A stretch of DNA of 64,000 nt from Chitinophaga sp. CF118 (GTDB lineage: Bacteria; Bacteroidota; Bacteroidia; Chitinophagales; Chitinophagaceae), in assembly GCF_900112615.1 (NCBI RefSeq), contig NZ_FOMK01000002.1, positions 744,001 to 808,000 on the forward strand. The letters run 5' to 3'. The notes beneath the pieces were generated by a model. That model worked only from the letters and a program-made list of their open reading frames with translations. It was not told the DNA's origin and did no database searches. The translations under genes and the position numbers were made by a program. Positions 8,875 through 17,250 of the stretch are shown here, piece after piece (the first letter of the stretch is position 1; the number at the start of each line of letters is the position of its first letter).

Positions 8875-10308
8875 ATGAAACCATTTATTGGCCGCATAGA
8901 CGAAAAGAAGATATTGGAAAAAGCTTTACTGTCGGGTGAAGCAGAATTGATTGCAATTTATGGACGCCGCAGGGTTGGTAAAACATACCTGATAAGGCAA
9001 GTCTTTAAAAGTAACATAATATTGGAATTCTCCGGAGTGCATAATGCTACTTTAAAACAACAGCTGGTCAACTTCAGAAATAAATTGGCCGAAGTCATGA
9101 ACATACAGATAGCACCAGAAGTGCCAGTTGGCTGGGCAGAAGCATTTGAGTTACTTAGAAAATATGCAGAGCCTTTACTGAAGAAACGCAAATGTGTTAT
9201 TTTTCTTGACGAATTCCCTTGGCTAAATACACCGAAATCAGGTTTTTTAGCAGCATTTGAATATTTCTGGAATTCATGGGGGACTAAACAGGATAACCTG
9301 ATACTGACCATCTGCGGATCGGCTGCTTCATGGATGATCCAAAAAGTAGTGAACAATAAAGGAGGGCTTCATAATAGGATAACCAAAAAAATCCGTCTTC
9401 TACCTTTTACACTTGCGGAAACCAAAGAATATTTAGAGAGCAAAAACATCAAACTGGATCTTTACCAAATTGTTCAATTGTATATGGCAATGGGCGGAAT
9501 CCCTCATTATTTGAAGGAGGTCGCGCCCGGACTAAGCGCAGCGCAGAATATTGACACACTGTGTTTTACAAAGGATGGTATGTTAAAGGATGAGTTTAAT
9601 AATCTGTATCAATCACTCTTTGCTGAAGCGGATAAACATATTTCTGTAGTTAAAGCGTTGGCCACTAAACAAGCTGGCTTGACCCGTAAAGAGATCATTG
9701 CAGCTTGTGGGTTATCCAGCGGCGGAAGAGCAACTTTACTTATAGATGAACTCCTGGAATCCGGGTTTATTATCGCTTATATTCCCTACGAGAAAAATGT
9801 AAGGGATAGCATTTATAAGTTGAGTGATGAATACTCAATATTTTATTTGAAATATATAGAAAACAGCCGGGCAACCGGAGCTGGTACATGGATGAAACTA
9901 TCAGCTAACCCCACCTGGAAAAGCTGGAGTGGAATGGCATTTGAGAGTATTTGTCTCAAACATACACATGAAATAAAGGTGGCTTTGGGGATTTCGGGCG
10001 TTTATACTGAAGAATCCATATGGAGACTCATACCTGGAAAAAATATGCCGGGAGCTCAAATTGATCTGTTATTGGATAGAAATGATTTTTGCATTAGTAT
10101 TTGTGAAATGAAGTTCTCCACTTCTGAATTTTCTATCGATAAAGATTATGCAATAGAGCTGAAAAATAAAATGGATATATTCTCGCAAAAAACAAAAACA
10201 AGAAAAACATTATTTCTGGTTATGGTAACTACTTTCGGGACTAAACAAAATATACATAAGACAGGCCTGGTTCAAAATGATGTTACTCTGGAAGATCTAT
10301 TCAAATAG
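8875..10308 (+). CDS. DUF234-type ATPase (AAA-like NTPase with nuclease-like C-terminus)
   Basis: A 477-residue ATPase of the group with an archaeal-type ATPase domain fused to DUF234. Walker A is GRRRVGKTYL near residue 30, Walker B is VIFLDEFPWL near 113, and a sensor-like ILTICGSAASWM follows. The middle part contains a winged-helix segment (LTRKEIIAACGLSSGGRATL). The C-terminus carries IDLLLDRNDFCISICEMKFS, a D...E-x-K pattern like PD-(D/E)xK nucleases. The family is common in archaea and Bacteroidota and is patchily distributed, suggesting mobility, but no function is established. It stands alone between tandem hairpins (8723-8822) and another hairpin (10382-10413). Confidence 0.85.
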   Translation: MKPFIGRIDEKKILEKALLSGEAELIAIYGRRRVGKTYLIRQVFKSNIILEFSGVHNATLKQQLVNFRNKLAEVMNIQIAPEVPVGWAEAFELLRKYAEPLLKKRKCVIFLDEFPWLNTPKSGFLAAFEYFWNSWGTKQDNLILTICGSAASWMIQKVVNNKGGLHNRITKKIRLLPFTLAETKEYLESKNIKLDLYQIVQLYMAMGGIPHYLKEVAPGLSAAQNIDTLCFTKDGMLKDEFNNLYQSLFAEADKHISVVKALATKQAGLTRKEIIAACGLSSGGRATLLIDELLESGFIIAYIPYEKNVRDSIYKLSDEYSIFYLKYIENSRATGAGTWMKLSANPTWKSWSGMAFESICLKHTHEIKVALGISGVYTEESIWRLIPGKNMPGAQIDLLLDRNDFCISICEMKFSTSEFSIDKDYAIELKNKMDIFSQKTKTRKTLFLVMVTTFGTKQNIHKTGLVQNDVTLEDLFK

Positions 10309-10381
10309 ATTGTGGTCTTAATCCAGATTCCGGATCATTGGGCAGATAATATTTTAAACCCGTAATATCAAACCCCAAACA

Positions 10382-10445
10382 AAAGGCTTCAAATCTTTCG
10401 ACTTGAAGCCTTTAAAACTTGCGGAGAGCAGGTTACAACTTACCC
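10382..10445. other. Hairpin plus tRNA-3'-end-like sequence (possible integration scar)
   Basis: Arms 10382-10392 and 10403-10413 (AAAGGCTTCAA / TTGAAGCCTTT, 11 bp) are followed by AAAACTTGCGGAGAGCAGG. That resembles the reverse complement of a tRNA 3' end, where the normal continuation is GATTCGAACC. The hairpin loop (ATCTTTCGAC) recurs in a similar hairpin at 16459-16492. No whole tRNA is present. The first part could simply be a terminator for the ATPase gene. Confidence 0.4.
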
Positions 10446-10505
10446 AACCCGACATTTACATACAAACAACCGCCTTTTGGATACTGATAGGCGCATAAGA
10501 CTTAA

Positions 10506-10513
10506 TAACTTTG
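10506..10513 (+). promoter_or_regulatory. Candidate -7 element for the SDR/AraC pair
   Basis: TAACTTTG matches TAnnTTTG and lies 18 bp before the ATG at 10532. A TTTG at 10476-10479 is 26 bp upstream, longer than the usual ~20 bp spacing, so the -33 box is uncertain. Confidence 0.4.
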
Positions 10514-10531
10514 TCTTATTAAAATAAGACT

Positions 10532-11332
10532 ATGAAGATCTCGTTAATAACTGGTGCATCTGGTGGCATCGGTAGGGCTTTTGCGGAACGGTTGGCAGCA
10601 GAAAAGCACAACCTGGTATTGATTGCCCGCTCCGAACAAAAATTAAAAACATTATGCCAGCAGTTAAGTAGCCAGTACAATATTTTGGCAGATTATATTG
10701 TAGCTGACCTGTCAAAACCAGGAAGCGATCAGATCATTGCTGATGAAGTAGATAAAAGAAATTTTGAAGTGAATTGGCTGATCAATAATGCTGGCGGTGG
10801 TTCAGGGGGAGACCTTCTGGAATATAGCCTGGAGGATTACCAAAATATGATGCTATTGAATATGAACGCCATGGTTGCCTTAACATACAGGTTTTTGCCG
10901 CAAATGCGAACATCAAAAAGCGGAACTATCATCAATGTAGGCTCGATGGCAAGCTTTAGCCCTATACCATATATGAATGTGTATGCCGCAACAAAAGGTT
11001 TTGTAAAATATTTCACACAGGCTTTGTGGGAGGAGAACAGGTTATATGGAATTAGAACAATGCTATTGTGCCCCGGAGCTACGGAGACCGGTTTTTTTGT
11101 TGCTGCGAAGATTGGAGAGGACAGAAAAGGCAGCTTTTCGACAAAAAAGCTGGAAACACCAGAGCAAGTTGTGGCTTCCGCTATAAATGGATTACGCCAA
11201 AATAAAATAATAACCATCAGCGGTCTTCACAACAAGATAGCCAGGTTCGCCACCGCTTTACTTCCAGCCCGTTTAGGATTGAAATTATTTGGTAATATGA
11301 TGAGGAAAAACCTTAAATTAAATAGTCATTAA
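10532..11332 (+). CDS. Short-chain dehydrogenase/reductase (classical SDR)
   Basis: A 266-residue classical SDR. The cofactor loop TGASGGIGRAFAERLAAEK is at the N-terminus, NNAGGGSGGD near residue 90, INVGSMASF with the catalytic Ser near 140, and the YAATKGF catalytic Tyr-Lys pair near 155. The Arg in IARSEQ after strand 2 suggests NADP(H). It probably reduces a small carbonyl compound in the cytoplasm; the substrate cannot be inferred. The stop is 7 bp before the next gene, an AraC regulator, so the two are one transcription unit. Confidence 0.88.
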   Translation: MKISLITGASGGIGRAFAERLAAEKHNLVLIARSEQKLKTLCQQLSSQYNILADYIVADLSKPGSDQIIADEVDKRNFEVNWLINNAGGGSGGDLLEYSLEDYQNMMLLNMNAMVALTYRFLPQMRTSKSGTIINVGSMASFSPIPYMNVYAATKGFVKYFTQALWEENRLYGIRTMLLCPGATETGFFVAAKIGEDRKGSFSTKKLETPEQVVASAINGLRQNKIITISGLHNKIARFATALLPARLGLKLFGNMMRKNLKLNSH

Positions 11333-11339
11333 AAAAGGG

Positions 11340-12257
11340 ATGACCATGAGTCTTACAGACATATTGCATATCAAAAACCTGCATCAATATTATACCGCAG
11401 TGGGTCTCGGCAAACCCAGCCATCCCCTGATCAGTATATACAATTTTCGAGACATGCCGGCAATAAGTGTGGAAGCCGGAATTAAATTTACATTGGGTTT
11501 CTATGTTATTACCATTAAATATAAATGCAACTGTAAATCAACTTATGGGCAAACGACCTACGATTATGATGAAGGTATTATGGGATTTTTCGGACCTAAT
11601 CAGGTAATAGGTATAGATACGGAGATTCTTCCGCCTGGGAATGGCTGGTGTCTCACATTTCATCCCGATTTTTTACAGGGTTATGATTTGGGTAAAAAAA
11701 TAAAAAACTATCATTTCTTCAATTACAGCGTGAGCGAAGCATTGATTCTTTCAGAAGATGAAGAACGTGATATGGAAGAATTGTTTCAAAAGATCAAAAA
11801 GGAAACCGGGCGGCCAATCGATAATTTTAGCCAGGATATACTCGTAGCGCAACTGGAACTGCTACTAACATTCAGTAATCGTTATTATAACAGGCAGTTC
11901 ATCACCCGCAAACCGATCAATAATCAATTGCTGACACGTTTTGAAACGCTGCTTAATGATCATTTTGAAATTGGTGGCCGAAATGAAGCACTGCCGACTG
12001 TCTCCTATTTTGCTGAAAAGCTTCATCTTTCCAGTAAATATTTAAGCGATATGCTTAAACAGTTGACAGGACTTACGGCGCAGCAGCATATCCATGAAAA
12101 GATTATCGAGATAGCTAAACAGCAATTGTCAACTACTAATCTAACGGTCAGTGAGATTGCCTATCGGCTTGGATTCAATTATTCTCAGTCGTTCAACAAG
12201 TTCTTTAAAGTTAAAACCACACAAACCCCGCTGGCATTCCGGGCGCTCTTCAATTAA
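11340..12257 (+). CDS. AraC family transcriptional regulator
   Basis: A 305-residue AraC-type regulator. A ~190-residue N-terminal cupin-like domain (FTLGFYVITIKYKC, GWCLTFHPDFLQ) precedes two HTH motifs: LPTVSYFAEKLHLSSKYLSD and LTVSEIAYRLGFNYSQSFNK. Two starts, ATG 11340 and ATG 11346, are equally possible. It is co-directional with and only 7 bp after an SDR gene and likely controls that pair. Regulators of this type beside SDR genes are frequent in Chitinophaga-like genomes, but no ligand is known. Confidence 0.88.
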   Translation: MTMSLTDILHIKNLHQYYTAVGLGKPSHPLISIYNFRDMPAISVEAGIKFTLGFYVITIKYKCNCKSTYGQTTYDYDEGIMGFFGPNQVIGIDTEILPPGNGWCLTFHPDFLQGYDLGKKIKNYHFFNYSVSEALILSEDEERDMEELFQKIKKETGRPIDNFSQDILVAQLELLLTFSNRYYNRQFITRKPINNQLLTRFETLLNDHFEIGGRNEALPTVSYFAEKLHLSSKYLSDMLKQLTGLTAQQHIHEKIIEIAKQQLSTTNLTVSEIAYRLGFNYSQSFNKFFKVKTTQTPLAFRALFN

Positions 12258-12317
12258 AGACTCTGCTGTAGCTGCTTTCTGCACAAAACCTGAACCGGTC
12301 CCCTTCTCCACTTAAAC

Positions 12318-12375
12318 TATACCCTTTGAGGTATAATCACAATATTTACAGTTATTTTATACCCTAAAAGGTATA
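12318..12375. promoter_or_regulatory. Two 18-bp palindromic operators upstream of the HipB-like gene
   Basis: TATACCCTTTGAGGTATA at 12318-12335 and TATACCCTAAAAGGTATA at 12358-12375 share the palindromic outer half-sites TATACC(C/T) ... GGTATA. Their centres are 40 bp apart and the second ends 2 bp before the ATG. This is the layout expected for autorepression by a HipB-type dimer. Confidence 0.75.
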
Positions 12376-12377
12376 AT

Positions 12378-12620
12378 ATGGCCCTTTTGTCAAAAACTAT
12401 TAAGGCTAAGCGAAAAGAGAACGGTTTGACTCAGGAGGACCTTTCTTTGAAGTCAGGCCTGGGATTACGCCTTATCCGGGAAATTGAGCAAGGCAAAACA
12501 TCCATGCATATGGACAAGGTTAATCAGTTGCTAAGCTTATTTGGGATGGAACTCGTACCGGCCCCAATAATCCAGAAGGCATTAATGGTGAATTTTTTTC
12601 AAAATAATTCCACGTCGTAA
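12378..12620 (+). CDS. HipB/Y4mF-like antitoxin (XRE-family repressor), orphan
   Basis: An 80-residue Cro/cI-type HTH protein (KRKENGLTQEDLSLKSGL, then LRLIREIEQGKTSMHMDKVN) with the LLSLFGMELVP segment typical of the Y4mF/HipB antitoxin family. HipB proteins bind palindromes as dimers and neutralise a HipA-type kinase encoded directly downstream. Here the stop is followed after 14 bp by the end of a convergent DMT-transporter gene, so no hipA is present. The two perfect operators upstream suggest it still represses itself. It may be a relic of a lost toxin-antitoxin pair or a repurposed regulator. Confidence 0.8.
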   Translation: MALLSKTIKAKRKENGLTQEDLSLKSGLGLRLIREIEQGKTSMHMDKVNQLLSLFGMELVPAPIIQKALMVNFFQNNSTS

Positions 12621-12634
12621 AACAATATCTACCT

Positions 12635-13522
12635 TTAGATGGCCTTGGCTGGTTCTTTAGCTTGCTGCGGTTTGGGTTTGACCTCTGAAATAAGCGTTCC
12701 TGCTAAAATCATTGCCCCGCCAATCAGCATTCGCCAGGTGATAATTTCGCCCAGCAGAAATACGGCAGCTATGGCGGCGAATAAAGGCTCAAACAAGTAA
12801 ATGATAGCCACTTTTTCAGCGCTGATGTATCGTTGTGCTATATTAGAAACGGTGTACATGTAAGCCGTCGAAAACAATGCACAGTAGATGATACCTGTCC
12901 AGAACCCCTGCGTTTGGGGAATCCAGGTGGCGGTATTATCCATCACAGCGATACAGAGCATGATCAGTGTGCAGGTCAGGAACATAGGAACAATAGTAGG
13001 CACGATGTTTCCAGCCGCAGAGTATTTCTCAACCCTGATCATGTAAATAGAAAAACCAAATGCTCCGATTATAGTGTAAAGATCCCCAATGTTGATATAA
13101 AATCCATCTTTGATAGATATCACGAACAATCCAACCAGCGCAATTGTCGCTGCCAGCCATATTTTGAGGTCAACAGCCGTTCTATGAAAAAGCAACTTTA
13201 TAATAGGGATGATGATGACACAGCTGCCGGCCACAAAAGCACATTGTGATGCAACAGTATACCTGAGGCCCAATGTCTGAAAATAGATACCAAGTGTTAA
13301 TGGAACCGCCAGGGTTACGCCTTCAATGATGTTTTTCGGGGTGGTCTTTTTCACCTGCCGGCCCAGCACCACAGTCAGAACGATGGTTGCCAGCAGGAAC
13401 CGATAAAGTAAAAAGGTAGACTGGGAAACAGCGCCAACAGCCATCTTGGTAACAGGAAAAGAAATGCCCCAAAAGGCTGTACCCAGTATCAATAAAACTA
13501 TTAAAAGATATCTCTTATTCAT
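12635..13522 (-). CDS. EamA/DMT family transporter
   Basis: A 295-residue inner-membrane protein with about ten hydrophobic segments arranged as two EamA repeats. The first repeat begins LLILGTAFWGISFPVTKMAV and the second contains SNIAQRYISAEKVAIIYLFEPLFAA, a typical DMT signature. Members export metabolites or amino acids. A GNAT-type acetyltransferase (broken) lies 63 bp upstream on the same strand, a common pairing for detoxification of small amines. A divergent LysR regulator beyond that may control the set. Substrate unknown. Confidence 0.87.
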   Translation of the reverse strand: MNKRYLLIVLLILGTAFWGISFPVTKMAVGAVSQSTFLLYRFLLATIVLTVVLGRQVKKTTPKNIIEGVTLAVPLTLGIYFQTLGLRYTVASQCAFVAGSCVIIIPIIKLLFHRTAVDLKIWLAATIALVGLFVISIKDGFYINIGDLYTIIGAFGFSIYMIRVEKYSAAGNIVPTIVPMFLTCTLIMLCIAVMDNTATWIPQTQGFWTGIIYCALFSTAYMYTVSNIAQRYISAEKVAIIYLFEPLFAAIAAVFLLGEIITWRMLIGGAMILAGTLISEVKPKPQQAKEPAKAI

Positions 13523-13585
13523 ATTCTATTCATTCATCTGTTGACATACTAAATAATGGCAGTTGGTCCTCCATCTGTTTAACTG

Positions 13586-14107
13586 CTATTTCAGTGACTT
13601 CTTTACCATGATGTCTGTTTGCTCATCGTTCCCCAGTTTGAAAATATGCTTGTCGAATGGTGAAAAACCGTTCTTTTCATAAAACCGGAGAGCGCGTGTA
13701 TTCTCTTCCCACACACCCAGCCACACATACTCCAATTCTCTTTCCCGGGCGATTTGAATTGCTTTTTCATAAAGAAGCTGTCCTACCTGCTTTCCGTGCC
13801 AGGCCTGCAACACCTAGATTCGCTCGATCTCCATTGTATTGTCGCTTTGTATTTCTGTTTGTGCTGCACCGAAATTGATCTTTATATACCCGATCACCCG
13901 TTCTGCCAGCCGTGCAAAATAAAATTCAGCGCCGGCGAGCCTTAGCTCAGCTGCCAATTTCTGTTGGGAAAAACTTTCCTCCAGATATTGTTTCATATCC
14001 TGTTCACTATTATAAGGAGCAAAAGTGTCAATAAACGTTTGCCGGCTGATTTCCTGCAGCTCCGTTATTTCATTTGAGGTAACTCTGGTAATACTAATTT
14101 TTTCCAT
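13586..14107 (-). pseudogene. GNAT acetyltransferase interrupted by an in-frame stop
   Basis: Read on the reverse strand from ATG 14107, the frame gives EKISITRVTSNEITELQEIS ... MEIERI, then TAG at 13816-13814, then continues in the same frame VLQAWHGKQVGQLLYEKAI ... ALRFYEKNGFSPFDKHIF to a normal stop at 13586. The joined product is a standard ~173-residue GNAT protein, with acetyl-CoA-binding motif A (HGKQVGQLL) after the stop and motif B (ALRFYEKNGF) beyond it. Relatives usually have ERIYV at the break, so a Tyr codon changed to TAG is likely. A GTG follows directly, but a protein starting there would lack the N-terminal half. It is probably inactive. Confidence 0.85.
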
Positions 14108-14213
14108 GGTGTTTATTGATCTGATAAATGCAGGGGCAAAACTAGTTAACCATTTGATGCTTAAAAATGTTAAATTGACTCATATTGATGCAAAGAATGC
14201 ATCAGTTTAAGCT

Positions 14214-15080
14214 ATGACAACGCAACAGATAGAATATTTTTTACAATTGGCTGATGAACTACACTATTGGCGCACTTCCTATAAAGTAAACATCACACAA
14301 TCAGTTCTCAGCCGTCAGATTAAGGCGCTGGAAGAGGAACTGCAGGTGGAGCTTTTCAAACGGTCCAACAGGAAAGTTGAATTAACCCCGGCGGGGAGAT
14401 TTCTGCAGCAGCAATTGAAGCCGCTGATGGAACAAATGAGTTCGATAATAAGGTACGGGCGAAAGATTCATCAGGGAGAGGGTGGCCGTATCGTCATTAA
14501 CCATCCCGGCTCTATCAGTTACGATATGCTGCCTGACCTGCTTGGCCGGATATCAGTGGCTTTTCCCGATATTAAAGTGGAATTGATTCAATTGAAACCT
14601 ACGCAGGAAATAGAGCTGCTGAAAGCATTCGAGATAGACTTGTGCTATAGCAGGCTCCGTTATAACGACGAATTTGTAATCTCAAAATTCATCAGTGAGG
14701 ACAGTCTTGCGCTGGTAGTCCCTGATGCACACCCGATACTTGCAGAATCCGATATAACACCGGAAGCCCTGCAAGCCGAGCCTTTTATCTTATCGACGTT
14801 AACGGACGGCGAAACCTACCAACAAAGGATGGCGCAAATCTTCAGCCGGTACGGCATTGAACCTAATATTCGTTTTGAATCCGATTTCGGTTCCATGATA
14901 CTCAGTTTGGTAGAAAAAGGATTTGGGATATCCGTTATGCCCTTTTCCTATTCACTGGCCAATCATCCCGGCGTTCGCTTTATAAAACTACCTTTTGAAG
15001 TACCATTGTATCTGCATTGGCGAAAAGACGAGGACAATGCTGTAGTCAGCAATATTTTGCAGCTTATTTCTCCCTTATGA
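14214..15080 (+). CDS. LysR family transcriptional regulator
   Basis: A 288-residue LysR regulator. The N-terminal winged helix reads TTQQIEYFLQLADELHYWRT, then ITQSVLSRQIKALEEELQVE and FKRSNRKVELTPAG. A substrate-binding domain resembling periplasmic binding proteins follows (residues ~90-288). It is divergent from the broken GNAT gene and the EamA exporter, with ~106 bp between the starts, the usual LysR arrangement for control of the neighbouring divergent unit. The inducer is not predictable. Confidence 0.9.
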   Translation: MTTQQIEYFLQLADELHYWRTSYKVNITQSVLSRQIKALEEELQVELFKRSNRKVELTPAGRFLQQQLKPLMEQMSSIIRYGRKIHQGEGGRIVINHPGSISYDMLPDLLGRISVAFPDIKVELIQLKPTQEIELLKAFEIDLCYSRLRYNDEFVISKFISEDSLALVVPDAHPILAESDITPEALQAEPFILSTLTDGETYQQRMAQIFSRYGIEPNIRFESDFGSMILSLVEKGFGISVMPFSYSLANHPGVRFIKLPFEVPLYLHWRKDEDNAVVSNILQLISPL

Positions 15081-15319
15081 TTTCATTAGCATAGTTCAAT
15101 GCCTCGCAAAGTATGCCATTTCCTGACCATTAGGATCGCGCCCCTCTCGCGAAAATTCATATTCATTATTAACTTTATGACTACACCTATTCTTCAGATT
15201 CCAAATCTTCTAATATTTTGCTTGGCTCACCATAAACTATTCAAACATTTCGAACCGAAAAGGTAAACTTCATCTTCGAGCTAATTGCCTCGAGTTCAGG
15301 CACTCCACCCGAAAATAAA
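15081..15319. other. Intergenic sequence, no gene recognised
   Basis: Short frames on both strands carry no family signature, and no promoter motif stands out. It separates the LysR gene from the remnant block that begins with the hairpin at 15320. Confidence 0.4.
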
Positions 15320-15385
15320 AAAGGGACAAGTTATCTTATCGACTACTTGTCCCTTTCTGCGGGCTGGAGGGGACAAGTTTCGAAC
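15320..15385. other. Hairpin plus tRNA-3'-end-like sequence (possible integration scar)
   Basis: Arms 15320-15331 and 15345-15356 (AAAGGGACAAGT / ACTTGTCCCTTT, 12 bp) are followed by CTGCGGGCTGGAGGGGAC and then AAGTTTCGAAC. The latter is similar to a reverse-complement tRNA 3' end (GCGGGC...GGGACTCGAACC) but no tRNA body follows. Together with the element at 16459-16520 it brackets the polyvalent-kinase remnant. Confidence 0.4.
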
Positions 15386-15579
15386 TTTTTCGTGGTTGAT
15401 CTGGAGAAAATTTCCTTGTTGGGCCACGAGATTATTTAAACAAAATTGTAATTTAAAGGACACAATTTTTCGATTAGGTCTAGTTAAGAATATGTTTATT
15501 ATATTGAAAATCAGTATATTAAACAGCTTATCCGACATGGAATTCAAAATTTCCTTGATTTTTAGTAGTTTTACTTCAA

Positions 15580-16242
15580 ATGGATACTAATGATACCAGA
15601 AGCAAACTTAAAAATATCATTGACGGAGTTATCATTGAGGGGGCAGCAGATAATTGCACAGCAACCAGGAATATCCTATGCGCAAGCTTTAGCACAAGTA
15701 CAACGGTTAAAAGAGATTTCGAAAGTAAAGCAATCACAAAAAAATAGCAGGTCGAATTCTTAAAAACCTATGCGTCGGAAAAAAATCTTTCGATAAAACA
15801 AGCCCCAAACGAATCCCAATACCTTGCCAGAGGAGGTGAATCCAAAGTTTATTTTGAAGCAGAAACTAACAGTGTAATTAAACTAAATGATGGAATTTAT
15901 TATGCTACCTGGTTGGAGTTCTTTAACAGTATTGTGATTCACAATCTTCTTTTCCCCAATACAGCTTATAGTCTTCTTGGATTTATTGAAATCGAAGATA
16001 CATTTTACACCGTGTTAAAACAACCGTTTGTTACATCTGACGATGCAGTTGATCTGGCCGATGTTAAAAATTTACTGGCATACAATGGTTTTGAAAATAC
16101 ATTAAGGAATGGACTTCCTACCAACAATTATTACAATAAAGAGTTAGGATTAATTCTCGAAGATATACATGATGAAAACGTTATCGTGAAAGCCAATACA
16201 CTTTTCTTTATTGATACAGTATTCTATACAGCCTTTCAATAG
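15580..16242 (+). pseudogene. Putative 'polyvalent protein kinase'-like gene with an in-frame stop
   Basis: From ATG 15580 the frame reads MDTNDTRSKLKNIIDGVIIE ... KAITKK, then TAG at 15745-15747, and continues in frame QVEFLKTYASEKN ... YLARGGESKVYFEAETNSVI ... LGLILEDIHDENVIV ... FFIDTVFYT to a TAG at 16240. As I recall the family, intact relatives are single proteins carried on Bacteroidota mobile elements. RGGESKVYF resembles a glycine-rich loop, VIKLND a kinase Lys strand, LEDIHDENV a catalytic-loop-like segment and FIDT a DFG-like position. CAG to TAG would explain the stop. The part after the stop could be a shorter protein starting at ATG 15888 or 15913 but would lack the glycine-rich loop. 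Confidence 0.65.
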
Positions 16243-16458
16243 AGTAAAGATTAGAGGTATTAGATAATTGTCACAATTTAAACCTACCAGACAGTAACAA
16301 CACAATTTTAGATACGAATTCTTCAAATAACACTCCAGGAAATGCTATGCCAAAATCATACTGAGATGATCAACTCATACTTAGCAAAGGATGTTCTTTG
16401 AAATCGCTAAGACGGAACCATCAACTATACCGTTTGCTAAATAAGTCCCTCGAACAAT
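16243..16458. other. Intergenic sequence after the kinase-like remnant
   Basis: A low-GC stretch with no recognisable gene. It lies between the remnant and the second hairpin/tRNA-end-like element. Confidence 0.35.
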
Positions 16459-16520
16459 AAAAGCCTCCAAATCTTTCGACTTAAAGGCTTTTAAAGCTTG
16501 CGGGCTACCAGGAACTCGAA
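16459..16520. other. Hairpin plus tRNA-3'-end-like sequence (possible integration scar)
   Basis: Arms 16459-16466 and 16485-16492 (AAAAGCCT / AGGCTTTT) have the loop sequence AAATCTTTCGACTT, which is shared with 10391-10404. They are followed by AAAGCTTGCGGGCTACCAGG and AACTCGAACCC. GCGGGC...ACTCGAACCC is like a reverse-complement tRNA 3' half (T-arm) but nothing further matches a tRNA. The hairpin may terminate pepE read-through from the opposite side. Confidence 0.4.
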
Positions 16521-16522
16521 CC

Positions 16523-17227
16523 CTATACAAATTCAATCTCCTTACCCGGACTTAACTCATACGCTTCCTTTCCCGGCTCAAAGATCTTTGCACTTTCCGA
16601 ACCTTCCAGCGTTACCCGCTCTCCTTTTACCCTGATCCAGCTTCCTTCCCGTAAACCTACTACGGCCAACGGTTGCTGTACCTGGAACTCCCTTATTCTT
16701 GTTTCCCTGGATTCTCCCATATGAGGTATACCGGGAATAGGATCCATATAATGTGGGTTAAGGTTAAAAGGAATCAATCCCATGGTATTGAAACTGGCGG
16801 GTAATACAATAGGCATATCATTGGTTGTTTGCATATTCACGCCACCGATATTACTTCCGGCACTACTGCCCAGATAGGGCTTGCCACTCTCTGCTGCAGT
16901 TCGTAATGCATCCATTAATTTCAGCGCATGCAGTTGCTGAACGAGTAAAAAAGTATTGCCTCCACCTGTAAAGAAAGCCTGCCCATTCTGAATGGCAGAC
17001 AAAGGAGAATCGAATGTATGGAGACCGCGGACTTTCAAACCTATAACAGCAAATGCTTCAGCTACCCTGCTGGTGTAATCGTCATGAGATATACCACCGG
17101 GACGGGCATACGGAATAAAGATCACTTCTTCCACTCCGTTAAATAGTTCTTTTACCACCGGCAGCAGGTATTCCATATATGCCTGTCCGTGTAAAGTAGA
17201 GGTACTGGCTAAAACAACATTCTTCAT
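16523..17227 (-). CDS. pepE: Dipeptidase E (alpha-aspartyl dipeptidase)
   Basis: A 234-residue cytoplasmic serine peptidase of family S51, which hydrolyses dipeptides with N-terminal Asp. Family features visible are VVLASTSTLHGQAYMEYLLP at the start, AFFTGGGNTFLLVQQLHAL, and the nucleophile motif LGSSAGSNIGG with the catalytic Ser near residue 122. LNPHYMDP and GLREGSWIRVKGERVTLEG follow, as in E. coli PepE. Length agrees with the family. A DUF3817 membrane-protein gene lies 23 bp upstream on the same strand and is probably co-transcribed. Confidence 0.9.
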   Translation of the reverse strand: MKNVVLASTSTLHGQAYMEYLLPVVKELFNGVEEVIFIPYARPGGISHDDYTSRVAEAFAVIGLKVRGLHTFDSPLSAIQNGQAFFTGGGNTFLLVQQLHALKLMDALRTAAESGKPYLGSSAGSNIGGVNMQTTNDMPIVLPASFNTMGLIPFNLNPHYMDPIPGIPHMGESRETRIREFQVQQPLAVVGLREGSWIRVKGERVTLEGSESAKIFEPGKEAYELSPGKEIEFV

Positions 17228-17250
17228 GCATTAAATGTAATAATTTAAAT

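Noticed and set aside
13657-13945. Two + strand open frames of 63-73 codons over the GNAT gene
   Set aside because: They are shadows of the acetyltransferase frame and have no homology signature.
6484-16242. Stop-codon reassignment or programmed readthrough as explanation of the in-frame stops
   Set aside because: Both TAA and TAG are involved, and TAA, TAG and TGA all end intact genes here; no recoding hairpin or selenocysteine context is evident.
15320-16520. Complete tRNA genes at the hairpin/CGAACC elements
   Set aside because: Only a short tRNA-3'-end-like piece is present; no anticodon or D arm could be folded.
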